Notes under the pieces: model-generated
The model's database searches: none
Told to the model about the DNA's origin: nothing
The model's input: only the letters and a program-made list of their open reading frames with translations
Program-made: the position numbers and the translations under genes
Source of the DNA: Mayamaea pseudoterrestris
Taxonomy: Eukaryota > Bacillariophyta > Bacillariophyceae > Sellaphorales > Sellaphoraceae
NCBI GenBank assembly: GCA_027923505.1
Contig: BROI01000008.1
Location: 806,001 to 870,000, forward strand
Length of the DNA stretch: 64,000 bases
Direction of reading: 5' to 3'
Shown: positions 20,331-31,240 of the stretch, piece after piece
Position numbering within the stretch: position 1 is the first letter of the stretch
Layout of the letters: every line of letters starts with the position of its first letter

Positions 20331-21978
20331 CTATGCAACCGAGATCCAAGTTCCGAGCACCGCAAAGACGACGCCAAAGACAACCATAAGATTGTTGAAG
20401 ATAGCTTCGCCCTTGAAAAAGGGTTGCGCGAGCGCTTGACCTTTGTTATCTTTTAGCTTGAGCAAACTGTTATTTACGAATGCGGGAAACATGTAGATGA
20501 CTACGGAGCCACAGACACTGCCGACAATGCCGATCACAGTTGCTAGTTCATGTTCCGTTACAAAGCAAGCAGCAGTGGCAATGCAAGCTAAGAGAATAGC
20601 TGAAATTGTATTCTGTTTCTCTTCTCGTTTTACAATGCCCGGCTTGTCCAGCTTGATTAACGAAAACAAAGCCGCTTTCAGGCCAGCAAACATTAGCGCG
20701 TACCCAGAAATGATAGCAATGCCGGTAAACAAGCGCGCCACTGTCGCCATGACATCCTGCGACGAGTGGTAATTGTTCAAAAGGAGTGCTTGTGCGCTAC
20801 TGCCAAACGTGCCGTAACCGAGAATCATCATGAACCAAAAGACGGCAAAAGTTCCACCAAGGCCGGCTGCCATGACTCCCTTTACCGCTGGGAGGGTTCG
20901 CACCTTTAATTCCATGTAGTACTTGACGGCATTGTAATGACACGCGTAGGCCACACAGCACATGTTCATTAAAGTCAGGACTCCCTTGGCGGCATAAAAT
21001 GGAGGAATATCAGCAACATATCCCAACACCGAGCTCTTGGTGCGAGCAAACCCCGGCATAGCGGCCGGTTGTAGCTTTGATGACATGAGATGGTGGAACT
21101 GTCCTCCATCAGCATAGGATCCGTCGACGAGTCGCTTGCCGACGAAGTAAATAGTGTAAAAAATGCCGATCAAACCCGTCATGCTCGAGTATTTCAATGC
21201 CGACAAATCCTTTTTCAAGCATAAGGGCAAGATAGGAACTGCGTGGAGCAACAGTAGGACAGACCAGCGCTTGCGGAGAAAATCGGGTAAAAATGTCATT
21301 CCTGAAACCAGTGACCCGAACAAATCACCGATGAATGCCGAGTAGAACAAGAGACAGCCGACGGTCAAAAAGACACAGCCAAGGTCGGGAATGTATGTTG
21401 TAAGCTTTCCGTTTGGGAGAGTGCGTTCCCAAACTGCCGATAGCGACTCGCCGGCATTTTGTTCATTGGTCTTGACCAAGACCACGTCGGCGGCTCTGCA
21501 TGTAAATGAAAGGTGCGATGTATAAGATGAGCGCCATCAGAAAGAGTGAATAATACAATCAATCGCACACGTACCTTGCAAAGGACACGAGGGAATACCA
21601 GCTCAAGACTCCAAAGATGAACAAAATGATAGTCGCCAGTACGGGTCCAGTCCCTCCTCCGGCCGCCATGCCAAAGGCAATTGGAAGCATTCCATGAGGG
21701 CACAAATCAGCCAAAACATTCGCGATCGCCGTTTGTGCCGACATGAGTTCTCCATGTTGGTGTTGATCTGCAATAGTCTTTTTCACTGTTGGTCTCGCTG
21801 ATGTTGGTGGTCGGGCGGCGAAAGGACGCGACTCTCCTCCACGCAGGTCGAATATGGGCGATGACGACAATGCCGTTGGAAGAAACGGATGTTCATGTGA
21901 TACCCGAGCACTAATTTGAACTGACAAGCTTAAAATGATGGCAGCTATGCGTAGCTGTGAATTGTTGAAGAAAAGCAT
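20331..21978 (-). CDS. Amino acid transporter, AAAP (SLC38/tyrosine permease-like) family
   Basis: 522 aa from two exons (21575-21978 and 20331-21495). A signal-peptide-like start (AAIILSLSVQISARVSH) is followed by a polar stretch with DLRGGESRPF and then about 11 hydrophobic helices, beginning HGMLPIAFGMAAGGG, with ILPLCLKKDLSALKYSSMTG, a typical AAAP segment, in the middle. Members are secondary transporters of neutral amino acids in plasma, vacuolar or plastid membranes. The N-terminal signal sequence is unusual for the family and suggests entry into the endomembrane system, possibly plastid routing, but the FAP motif seen in the plastid proteins here is missing. Substrate unknown. Confidence 0.82.
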
Positions 21979-22180
21979 GATTGGCTATGCGTTGCTGGCT
22001 TGGGCGGGTCGCAGAGGTGAATGTACTATTGTAGTTACACTATTCAAGAAGCTACGTTTGCGCTTGGACGATATTCGAGCCTAAATGTCCCGATGCTGCG
22101 GCGAAAGTTGTGACACCATCGGTTGCCATGGTCAATCAAGGGCTGCGCGCGACCAAGATCGCGCTTCAGGTTGGGACTGA

Positions 22181-23412
22181 ATGAGTCACGAGATACACGT
22201 CAAGCCTCATCGCTGGGTCGATGATGCGCCTCCACCATGGGAATTTACATTATTCTCGCCTGTCAAACGTAAAGATTTTGATCTACTACAAAACCCCAGG
22301 ATATTGCATATACCTTTAAAGGTTCTCTGCACTTTATTTATTCTTATTATGTCAGTCAAACACTTTGATGTCTCTCAGCTTCCATCTTTGGAGCATATGA
22401 CGGCGAAGGAGGAAGCCCAGCGGCGAATGAAAACGGTTCGCTTTATTGAAGAAACATGCCGCTTGCTACGACTTCCACGGGTGGCGACTGCTACTGCTAC
22501 CGTCTTTTTCCATCGATTCTACGCCAAACACTCGTTTGAAACGCATGATCGATTTGAAGTCGCTGTCGCTGCCATATTGCTTGCTGCCAAGACGGAGGAA
22601 AGTCCCAAGAAACTAAACGTTGTCATAGAAGAGGCGTATAAACTCAAGACACGAAACATCCAGACGGGTCGACTCTCCCAGGCAGCGACTGATGCGTCTC
22701 CAGAGCCTGCTTCCGCGGTGCATCCAGCAACTACGGCGGCGCTTGATCCAAAGTCGGATGAATTCTCCAAGCTCAGAGAGCGCGTTCTTTTACTGGAACG
22801 AGTCATTCTACATACTATTGGCTTTGAGTTGAGGTAATTGGTTTTTGCATACAGAAATAGTTGATCTGCTTGTTGAAATCGTTGAATCACAAACTCACAC
22901 CCATCTGGGTTGGCATGCATCCCCTCGCTCTCATCTCTCATAGCGTCACACATCCCTACAAGTATATTCTCGAATTCAGCCAGCGCGCCATTACGAAGAA
23001 GCAAGTTGAATTCGTCAATCCAGAAGAGACTCGAGGCGTGTCAACCTCGCAGGCACAGGTGCAGTTGACTAACAAGGTTGTGCAAATAGCCATGAACTTT
23101 GCCAACGACAGCTTCCAGACAAGCCTATGTCTGCAGGCAGCCCCTGATCAAATTGCTATTGCCTGCATGTATCTGGCCTTTGAGTTTGCTGGAACGCGTC
23201 CTACGCAAATGAAAACATGGCTGGAGGTCCTTGGGTATCCCGAGGTGGAGCAGTTGATTTCTATTTGTTGCCAGATTATGGATTTGATTTCGGAACGAAA
23301 AGGCTCCGACGAAGCCATGTTCTCTAAAATAAAAGCAACGTTGGAAAAGATGAAGGATGAGGTGGTCATTTCTGCCGACGAACCTGCGGCCAAGAAGATC
23401 AAGGCTGCGTAA
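22181..23412 (+). CDS. Cyclin of the transcriptional type (cyclin K/L/T-like)
   Basis: Two cyclin folds. First box: EEAQRRMKTVRFIEETCRLL, FFHRFYAKHSF and AAILLAAKTEESPKKLN; second part: VILHTIGFEL joined to SVTHPYKYILEFS, then APDQIAIACMYLAFEFAG. These motifs match cyclins that activate CDK9/CDK12-type kinases on RNA polymerase II. Exons are 22181-22833 and 22944-23412, phase-matched. An additional stretch, 22269-22355 (87 nt, GTAAAG...TCAG), is probably an intron, although it is open in frame: its translation (DFDLLQNPRILHIPLK) interrupts the region between FTLFSPVK and KHFDVSQLPS. Length is 344 aa spliced, 373 aa retained. The C-terminal tail is charged (ADEPAAKKIK). Confidence 0.85.
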
Positions 23413-23725
23413 AATGCTGATTCTATACAAATTTGATTTCTTCTGTTTGTTTTAGATCTACTGTAGCGCAGTTGTTTGATTGTAAGACTAATAGAATAAG
23501 TGTGAATGTTAAGGTAGCACTCGGACTTGGTACGTAGAGTAAGTAGTTGTGTGATTAAGTTAGTTGGAGTCGTACCGTTACTTGAACGTTTCTCGGAATG
23601 TCGGCCATGGCCCGCAAATTCTTGGCGTCGAACCTCTCGTGCTCCAGAAATCTTGTTGTTTTGGAAAGTCGTTGATGTATTCATATTCAAAGTTAGTTGA
23701 AACAGCAACTGAACTTTAGAAACAA
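23413..23725. other. Intergenic, nothing recognised
   Basis: AT-rich stretch between the cyclin stop and the NBAS-like start. No coding or repeat signal. Confidence 0.4.
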
Positions 23726-26700
23726 ATGTCACATTTCGCAATGGTTCCTCACGGCTCGCCCGTCGAGTTGCCTGAGAACCCCTGCTCGCAAGCAACTACT
23801 AAAGACATTCGAGAGCAACTTCATTCGATTTACGAGTCGTATGCCATTATGTATCCGAATCCTTTATTGTCACAGGAGCGACAGGAGCGTGATCGCTTGC
23901 AGCAAGCAGTGACAGCTGCATCGCAAGCGACGCAAATGAATCCGAAGCGAACGAAACGCGCTGGCCTTTTCAGTTTTCTTTGGGGTTCAAGGGGCAAGTC
24001 CGAAGACGATGGACCAGATCAACTAGCTGCAGCTGATTCTGAGGCGGAGGAGCATGCTGAAGATGGAATTCAGTACATGGAACAAGATGGCCCTTGGAGT
24101 GAGTATTTGTGCGGCACGGACACGCTCGACGTCGACTGCATTCCACCTGAGGCACATGCCTTGGCTCGCTTTCACGTGGCATCAATGCGAACACGCGGAG
24201 AACGACCAAATGCTGCTCGGTCGTCTTGGGAAGTGGCAGGAAGTAGCGTCGTTATTGTGACTGGCTTGGGAGAAGTGGTGGAATTTTCAAAGAATGGTGG
24301 AAACGGGCGACGACAATTTACATCGGATCGAGAACATTTGCAAGCATTCATATCTGCTGCTACTGATAGTGTCTTTCATGTAGCATATGTACGAGCTACC
24401 ACAATTGGACCAAACTTGTTGGCTGTGTCGTGGGGACTGCCGGATGGTCTGGTCCTTTTTTACCGACGACTTGTCGGGCAGGAAGTGATTGCATGGGAGC
24501 CCGTCGCTTGTCTGAGTGCATCCGAAGCAGTGAAGGCGAATATTGGCGATGTGTTTTTGGAGGAAAGTGGCTCTGCACTCCTGCGTGTGACGGATGTCTG
24601 TCCACTTGTCTTTGACGTTCCCAATGCTCCGCCGAATGCATGTTTGGCAGTAAGTCGATTAGGCGGCTACGTTGAGCTTGTTACATTGCCGACGAGAATG
24701 TGGTACGGTCCAGAAATTGAATCTCCTTCAAGCTCAGTTAGACGGCGAAAAGGAGTTGTTGAGCACTACGCAGCAAGTCTTGGGGATTTGGCAATGGATC
24801 CGGCGTCTATTGTGGCGTTGACGACGGCTGCGTATGCTCTGGACTGCATCTGCCTTGAAGCGTTTAGCACGGGTGTCTCCATACAAACCATTTGGGACAG
24901 GGAAACCTACCCAGACGAACCTCCAGCTGAGTTCGTGTTGGCAGCCGTTGGTACGAGCACAAAAGGTGCCGGAGAGATCGTCTGCTTTTGGGCAGTGTCC
25001 TCGATTGCGCCTGTAGACAGCGGCGTGGAAATGCTAAAGGGCTTCAGCATATCAGCTTCACTCGTCGAGTCGGTCAAACTTGGTTCTGTTGGTTCAGATC
25101 TAACATTTTTTGTGGATTCGTCGATAATGAAACTATGGCGAAGGCCTCGTCAAGTCATGCTCAAAGTAGACGGCCAAGAAGCTTTGGGACCGAATGCTCA
25201 CGCCGCGGCACATCGAATAGCCACCATATCCGTTCATATGCCCATTGTGTCGCTGTGCTTTGCTGTTGAATCGACGGGCGATGCGCTAGGTTGCCTTCTA
25301 GATGCCAACGGAGGCGTCACGCTCATAAATTGCCAAATGTTAAGTCGATTAGTTTCGCATTCGCTAACACCAGAACAGCATGAGTTCTTGTTTCACAACG
25401 AAGTTGACGACGATGTGCCACTGGCGAGCATTTCTCTTGATCGATCTGTTACGTCTAGTCGTCTCCTTTCATCAGTACGCAAACGATTTGTTGCCGATAT
25501 TCAATTCTTGAATAAGCAGCTGGATTCGAAATGTTCGCTTCTCGCGGCAGTCGTGCCAGGCGCTGGCATATATATAGTTTCTTCTGCAGTTGATTTTCGA
25601 GACGCATACTTGAAGTCGCCACTACATTCCACTACCCTTCTTCGGAACAGCTATGCTGGGATTGTGGCATGTTGCAACGCCAGCGCCAATGGTGCGTGCT
25701 TGGTTTCGACGACAAAAGTCAGCGCGTTGGAGCCTCGGGCGCTGGTGCGATCACTGGTGGCGGGAGCAAATTACGTGGAGGCAGCTAGAGTTGCCGAGAT
25801 GCTGGCTGATGATGAACGAAAGGATATAGTGGATGCTGCAGATTTCACATACCAACAGTTATGGGAGGAAACGTTTTCGTTTGATGCATTAATTAACATT
25901 ACAGACAATCAATATGTTATTGACCAAGCATTATCAATGAATGAGCAATTGGGCCTTAGATTGGACGACCACGACTCTTTCTCCCTGTTTCGCTTGGTCC
26001 ACTGCCATGCACTATCAAGACTTATTTGTGGAGAAAACGCCCAGCTTCTTTCGCGCCAGTTAAAAGGCAGGCTTACTGCCCTCGGAACCTACGAGTTACT
26101 ATGCGATTGTTTAAGTTTAAGCAAAAACATCGCAAATTTTTTCGTCGGCTTCCTTTCTGCCGACGTGACTGACATAGCAAGATCACTGGCACGAAACGCT
26201 GAGTTGGATGCTCTTTCGATCGTATGTTACCGCCACGTGGATAAACTATCGATTGACTATACCTGGCTCAATGAAGTATCGCCGTCGATTTCGCCCATGA
26301 TGTACAGTCACCTTTTCCCGGTAAATTGTCAGGCGACAATGCCGTCATTTCTGGCTGTCACTGGCGAGTGTACTTGGAAAATTTGTCGCTGGGAGGAGCT
26401 ACCCGCTTATCTTCTGGATTCATATAACCTTGCCGTTCTTGTCGATACGGATGATTTTACAATGCTAGTGACTCAGCTTTCCGATATTGTCGTCAAATTT
26501 GAATTTGCAAGTCACGACTGGTACACTAAACGCATGCAGGAATTTCAAATGTACGGCGCGAGTGTTCAGAATACGGCTGAGTTGTGTCGCCTTGGCATAC
26601 AAGCTTGTTCTCCCTCATGCGATTTTAAGGGTGAGCTATTTGAAGCTCTGCAGTATATGGATGGTGTACGCTCGGCCACGATACGGGAAGAAGAAACGTT

Positions 26701-29700
26701 TTCTCATCTACAAACACGACCTTACAACTTGCTTAGTGTGACGGAGCCGCATGAGTTAGTCGCACTAGTTTTTGAAGGCGAGACAAATGTACAAGAGGTC
26801 GACCACCGATATAGAACTTACCTGATTCCCTTATGTGAAACAATCGGCCGCGAAAATCTCGATCAGGCGCTGCTTAAGCACTGCTCAAGCACTTTTGAAC
26901 GTTTACTTAGTGAGAATGAAGCTCCGACTGTCGTAGACTTTTTCTCAGCTGTCGTCAAGTGCACAGTGTGTGCCTTTTTGAGCAGGCCATCATTGGAGAT
27001 TAAGAAGAGAATAATTCAAAACACAAGAGCGTTTCTCTGTTTAATTGAAACTACGTTCGCCGGCATTATGAAGTTCGCATATCGTTTGTGCTTAGATGAC
27101 TTTCAAAGTCGGCAATTGATTGACCAAATGTGGTCAATGTATGAATGTATTCCGACAAGACTATCAGTCGATGGCACTGATGACCTCGAAGAGCTGCACG
27201 CAATGGCCGACGAAATGTTTGAGGCGCTGACGCTACTTTCTATATTGTGCGAATGGCCTGGTTGTCACGCGTTTGAGATAATCCAAAGCGCTGAAGGTGA
27301 AGGTCTCTATCAAAAAGTGGTCGGCTGTATCTGCCAATCGTTTTATAATCAACGAAATTTTACCGAAGACAACAGGGCGGCTACCTTACTTTCGGCGTTG
27401 CTTAGCGACATTAGTGAGTGTGAGCGCGTCTGCTCTGGCCAATCATGTGCCGTCAACCGTGTTTTCACCGTTGAGCTTGTATTGCCGCTGCTTCGACATG
27501 GAAAGGCGGCACTGTTAAGGCAAGTGCTTGACAGATCTAAATCCAATTGGATTGAATGGGGAATTGTATCGGACGAAATCATTTCTCTGTTCAATGATGT
27601 ATTTAAAGCCGAGGGTGACGTCGATCAAGCTATGGAACTTCAGTCGATTCTTGTTGCGCATTATCCAAAGTCGTTCCAGGATTTGGCAGAACTCCGGCGT
27701 TCTGTAGACGCAGCTCACTACATAAATACGGTTTTGCTTGCGGGCTGTGGTGCAGCTATATTTCAACCAGGAGATATATATGCTAAATTCCCACTTGATG
27801 TGCTTGAATGCGTGCTGTCGACAAATCCTTCTGCCTTGATTTGCGGTTGCGAGTCGTGGGCTGATCCCGCGTGGGCCGCTGATCTCAATGAGAGAATGAG
27901 AAACGCTTGTAAATCTGATACAATCGATAGCAATTTGATCGACGTCCACAGTTTGATTGGACAAGCGGTGCTGCATTTGGCTGGGCTAATGGGACTCAAC
28001 AATGCCATCTCCATCATGTACATAACGTTTCGCCTCGTTGTGCATGGGGTCGCTGCTAAGTTGTACGGCGCGGCTGCTGCATTGACTCGTACCCTCATCG
28101 GTACTTGCGCGGATTTGCCAGTGGATGTTACAACTTTGGTGCTAGTTTGTGTTCAGGAAGTGGCATGTCAAAGCGATTTCGACGATCTACAAACAAAACA
28201 AGAGCTGTGCAATGCTGCTTTGCATTTACGTGGACTGGACCATTGTTCAGATAGTTTCTATCAAGGATCACTAGACATCCTCCAGGCGTTGACTGATTTT
28301 GAATATGATTTGTATTTTTCGGGCGACTTGTCTTTAACTGTAAAAGCGCTGCACACGATGAAAAGATTTGTGTACGATACCTCAAACGAGTACAACGTGG
28401 ACCTAAAGAAAGCTTTAGTTGCACTCCGGAACCAGGCTTTGTTGGGATTCGTTGAAGACTCCCTTTTGGAAACCATATCGCGATACTGTTTCTACTGGTG
28501 CATCGTTCAATGTTCGCGGCCGAAACCGTGCTTGCCAACAGCTATTGAAAGCGTGTCCGCGCAGTCCCTTGTGAACGCATTCCTTGCTTACTCGATGCAC
28601 ATGACGGACACGGACGTGGCACTGGAGTCGCTGCGAGCGGTCCGAGGCATCTTGGAAGAGCAGTGTGACGCTGCCCAGCAATCATTGGAAAGCGCTCCGT
28701 CTTTAACGTCTGATTCTGCGATTGTACGCGGTCTCGTGCATCGCGGTTACAGTGTCACTGGCGCTCAAAGAGCTGCAATTGCTGTAAGCAATGTAGGCCT
28801 CGACGCGGCATTACGTTGGGCAGTGGTTCATTCAATGGATGAAGACTTTGATGGACCCATTTTGCGCTTAAGAGATGATGAAGCCATATTTGTTGATAAG
28901 TTGGGGTGCGCTTTTTTGTCGAGCGTTTTCGATTGTTTCGTTAAAGGTTTCTCGGGCAAGTGGCCCTCGCCCTCGCATATTTTTGTCGGCCCGTCCGTAT
29001 CTGTGCGCAAGACTATCGATGACCAGATTGAAGACTCTAGTATGCATTGGGATGGAGATGCTTCCTCTATCAACGTCAGTTGTAGCGAGTCGACCGAGGA
29101 CACTTCGAATGTTGTATGCCGTGTCGAAAGGCATATTGGACAAGAATCGACCATTGGTATACCAATTAAAAATCAATCCACTAAAGGTCTGTTGAATGGC
29201 TCAAAAGATCTAGAGTCGCCTACGAAGTTGAATAGCGTTGTGCAATTAGTTGGTGGGTCTCAAGTGGAAGTTAGTGGGACGCTACACTGTGAAATCCTCG
29301 CCGAAGGGAAAAGTGACAAAACCTTTGTCGTGTCAACTCCACCTTGTGACAGTGAAGTTTCCAAGGCGGAGCCAGCGACAACAGAGGTGGTATCAGTGAA
29401 CGCACCGAAGGAAATTTCGCCCGCGACACCACTTTTCACCGCACACGGAGGCAATTTTGCAGCGTCATTAAGCAATGTCAGTCCTGTTGTGAATTCATCC
29501 ACAGCCCGCACTCGATTGTTGGAGAGTGGACACAAAGCTCTGCTAGTGGCACGCAAATCAGCTAGCCCTTCAACTGAAGAAAGGAAGCGTTTGATAGACG
29601 AAGGACGGCGACTTTTGCAGCAGGCGCGAGGGAATCCTGCTTCTTCATCGCAGCATCGCTATTCGCTTCGTTCCGCGGCAAAAGCCAAGGCTGCTTATGT

Positions 29701-29938
29701 TTCGCCTGCAGTTGAAGCAAAATTGAGGCCGGCGTGTCATGTGGACGGTCCAGTCGTGAGGAACAGTTCATTGGCGGAAATTTCAGAGCCAGCATCAGAA
29801 GGTTTAAGGTCAGGTACTGATACGATTGCGAGCGCATTTGTAGCAACTAAAGGTGCAGTCCAATGGGATTTTGACGATGATGATCTTGCAGAAGGGAACA
29901 AAGGCGATGGTTGGGACTTTGATGAGGATTTTACATGA
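23726..29938 (+). CDS. NBAS/Sec39-like vesicle tethering protein (2070 aa, single exon)
   Basis: The 2070-residue layout fits NBAS/Sec39, a subunit of the NRZ/Dsl1 complex that receives Golgi-to-ER COPI vesicles with ZW10 and RINT1. Residues about 150-620 have short beta-rich segments (SSVVIVTGLGEVVEF, NLLAVSWGLPDGLVLFY, GCLLDANGGVTLIN) suggesting a beta-propeller. From about 690 an all-helical solenoid starts: DFTYQQLWEETFSFDALINI. The stretch ARNAELDALSIVCYRHVDKL followed by SPSISPMMYSHLFP matches the Sec39-domain pattern where an inner repeat ends in ...Y-x-x-L-L-P. RPYNLLSVTEPHELVALVFE is also Sec39-like. The tail is acidic and ends WDFDDDDLAEGNKGDGWDFD, a motif that may bind a partner. 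No intron is needed across 6.2 kb. The alternative is another large solenoid tether or nucleoporin. Confidence 0.68.
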   Translation: MSHFAMVPHGSPVELPENPCSQATTKDIREQLHSIYESYAIMYPNPLLSQERQERDRLQQAVTAASQATQMNPKRTKRAGLFSFLWGSRGKSEDDGPDQLAAADSEAEEHAEDGIQYMEQDGPWSEYLCGTDTLDVDCIPPEAHALARFHVASMRTRGERPNAARSSWEVAGSSVVIVTGLGEVVEFSKNGGNGRRQFTSDREHLQAFISAATDSVFHVAYVRATTIGPNLLAVSWGLPDGLVLFYRRLVGQEVIAWEPVACLSASEAVKANIGDVFLEESGSALLRVTDVCPLVFDVPNAPPNACLAVSRLGGYVELVTLPTRMWYGPEIESPSSSVRRRKGVVEHYAASLGDLAMDPASIVALTTAAYALDCICLEAFSTGVSIQTIWDRETYPDEPPAEFVLAAVGTSTKGAGEIVCFWAVSSIAPVDSGVEMLKGFSISASLVESVKLGSVGSDLTFFVDSSIMKLWRRPRQVMLKVDGQEALGPNAHAAAHRIATISVHMPIVSLCFAVESTGDALGCLLDANGGVTLINCQMLSRLVSHSLTPEQHEFLFHNEVDDDVPLASISLDRSVTSSRLLSSVRKRFVADIQFLNKQLDSKCSLLAAVVPGAGIYIVSSAVDFRDAYLKSPLHSTTLLRNSYAGIVACCNASANGACLVSTTKVSALEPRALVRSLVAGANYVEAARVAEMLADDERKDIVDAADFTYQQLWEETFSFDALINITDNQYVIDQALSMNEQLGLRLDDHDSFSLFRLVHCHALSRLICGENAQLLSRQLKGRLTALGTYELLCDCLSLSKNIANFFVGFLSADVTDIARSLARNAELDALSIVCYRHVDKLSIDYTWLNEVSPSISPMMYSHLFPVNCQATMPSFLAVTGECTWKICRWEELPAYLLDSYNLAVLVDTDDFTMLVTQLSDIVVKFEFASHDWYTKRMQEFQMYGASVQNTAELCRLGIQACSPSCDFKGELFEALQYMDGVRSATIREEETFSHLQTRPYNLLSVTEPHELVALVFEGETNVQEVDHRYRTYLIPLCETIGRENLDQALLKHCSSTFERLLSENEAPTVVDFFSAVVKCTVCAFLSRPSLEIKKRIIQNTRAFLCLIETTFAGIMKFAYRLCLDDFQSRQLIDQMWSMYECIPTRLSVDGTDDLEELHAMADEMFEALTLLSILCEWPGCHAFEIIQSAEGEGLYQKVVGCICQSFYNQRNFTEDNRAATLLSALLSDISECERVCSGQSCAVNRVFTVELVLPLLRHGKAALLRQVLDRSKSNWIEWGIVSDEIISLFNDVFKAEGDVDQAMELQSILVAHYPKSFQDLAELRRSVDAAHYINTVLLAGCGAAIFQPGDIYAKFPLDVLECVLSTNPSALICGCESWADPAWAADLNERMRNACKSDTIDSNLIDVHSLIGQAVLHLAGLMGLNNAISIMYITFRLVVHGVAAKLYGAAAALTRTLIGTCADLPVDVTTLVLVCVQEVACQSDFDDLQTKQELCNAALHLRGLDHCSDSFYQGSLDILQALTDFEYDLYFSGDLSLTVKALHTMKRFVYDTSNEYNVDLKKALVALRNQALLGFVEDSLLETISRYCFYWCIVQCSRPKPCLPTAIESVSAQSLVNAFLAYSMHMTDTDVALESLRAVRGILEEQCDAAQQSLESAPSLTSDSAIVRGLVHRGYSVTGAQRAAIAVSNVGLDAALRWAVVHSMDEDFDGPILRLRDDEAIFVDKLGCAFLSSVFDCFVKGFSGKWPSPSHIFVGPSVSVRKTIDDQIEDSSMHWDGDASSINVSCSESTEDTSNVVCRVERHIGQESTIGIPIKNQSTKGLLNGSKDLESPTKLNSVVQLVGGSQVEVSGTLHCEILAEGKSDKTFVVSTPPCDSEVSKAEPATTEVVSVNAPKEISPATPLFTAHGGNFAASLSNVSPVVNSSTARTRLLESGHKALLVARKSASPSTEERKRLIDEGRRLLQQARGNPASSSQHRYSLRSAAKAKAAYVSPAVEAKLRPACHVDGPVVRNSSLAEISEPASEGLRSGTDTIASAFVATKGAVQWDFDDDDLAEGNKGDGWDFDEDFT

Positions 29939-30000
29939 TCTATGATGTAGCTATTGGCAGCAACGAAAAAGAACCTTACGCTTACTAATTTGCTTTGTAA

Positions 30001-31101
30001 TTACCCAGCATTCCGTCTTTTCATCACGTAATCTGACTGTTGCACTGACGAGAGCGACTGCGGAGAAGATTCGGTGAGACTGACAAGGTCATCGCTATTA
30101 TCATCAACGTTAAAGGTTTCATCCAAATCGTCCTGCCAAACATCGTCGTGAAAATTGGCCACGAGTAGCTTGGACGAGGATGGGAGCGCCCGCATTGGTG
30201 CTTGTCGATATAGCATTCCTCCTGTCAAACAAAGAAAGAGGCATAGAATGCCGCCTGGTGGAGCATGCTGGTCCCAAACGACCAAATTCAAAATTATCGT
30301 CAAGCACTTATTCATGACGCCGATTAAAGTATAGGTTGTCGCCGACACCTTGTCACGACACCACCAGCCAGAGTACCCAATGCCAACAGCGGCAATGCAG
30401 CCCATGACAAGAAAGCAGACTGCTAGCGCCGTAAATGGATGTGTTCCTACACTCTGATCGTGTGCAAATTGCTGGTACTCGTGCGCCAAGGTTGCCAGTA
30501 GCAGCATGGGCGGCAGTCCGAGCAAATTGGTGTATAAAACGGGTCCACTCCGTGTCTTTAAATTAACAGAACTGATAATTCGCTTGCCATAAGCCATTTC
30601 AAAACTTATGACTGCCAAGTAAATCATGGGCCATGTATATGCCAATAAACCTTGCGTTTGAAACTTGTCATCGTAACTCGCGTATCCATAGGCTCCAATC
30701 ACAATTATGAGCAACGAAACCCAGCTCTGAAATCTCGGATACACTCTTCCTAGAAACAAGGCATCTAAAAAGGCAACTATGCACGGACTGAGCGCTCGAA
30801 AGACAATAATTGTTTCCACGTTGCTTGTCGACAAACTCCTCATGTTGGCGTATACACCGATCGAAAAGGCAACTATATAGATGCAATACGGCTTAACATG
30901 CCTCCATTTCAATTCGTCGACTGATAGTAGTTGCGTGTATTTGGCCGAGTAAATGAAAATGAGCGTCATGACGAGTTGAAAGGCAACAATGAGGGAGGGA
31001 TAGGGCAAGTGATGGAGCGTTAATTTGTTGAGTAGGACAAGTGTTCCCGAACAAAGACTATATGCTAATGTAGACAGAAGTATTTCTGTACTATTCCTCA
31101 T
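30001..31101 (-). CDS. SLC35/TPT-type drug-metabolite transporter (nucleotide-sugar-like)
   Basis: 366 aa, single exon. Ten hydrophobic helices of the DMT superfamily. Readable conserved parts: SGTLVLLNKLTLHHLPYPSL in helix 1, TSNVETIIVFRALSPCIVAF in helix 4, LDALFLGRVYPRF, and KVSATTYTLIGVMNKCLTII in helices 8-9 (the GDP-mannose/UDP-sugar transporter signature region with K-x-S-A-T). Members exchange nucleotide sugars for NMPs in Golgi or ER membranes, or triose phosphates in plastids. The C-terminal tail is acidic, about 60 residues, ending KRRNAG. The chosen start is the ATG at 31101, since the frame further upstream has no ATG. It lies head-to-head with the poly(A) polymerase gene, with the second 42-bp array between. 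Confidence 0.82.
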   Translation of the reverse strand: MRNSTEILLSTLAYSLCSGTLVLLNKLTLHHLPYPSLIVAFQLVMTLIFIYSAKYTQLLSVDELKWRHVKPYCIYIVAFSIGVYANMRSLSTSNVETIIVFRALSPCIVAFLDALFLGRVYPRFQSWVSLLIIVIGAYGYASYDDKFQTQGLLAYTWPMIYLAVISFEMAYGKRIISSVNLKTRSGPVLYTNLLGLPPMLLLATLAHEYQQFAHDQSVGTHPFTALAVCFLVMGCIAAVGIGYSGWWCRDKVSATTYTLIGVMNKCLTIILNLVVWDQHAPPGGILCLFLCLTGGMLYRQAPMRALPSSSKLLVANFHDDVWQDDLDETFNVDDNSDDLVSLTESSPQSLSSVQQSDYVMKRRNAG

Positions 31102-31240
31102 GCTTGAATTGAGCCTTCTCGGCGTTACGACTTTTAAAAACAAAGAAACGAGGGCGATGCAGTCCTTTCCTCCATGGTGGTCGGCGGCGAGTTGTCGCTA
31201 CGAATTGCATCATGGTCAATTGTGTCATACTATTGCCTGA

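Noticed and set aside
28128-28538. Minus-strand open frames within the NBAS-like gene
   Set aside because: Shadows of a continuous 2070-codon frame on the plus strand.
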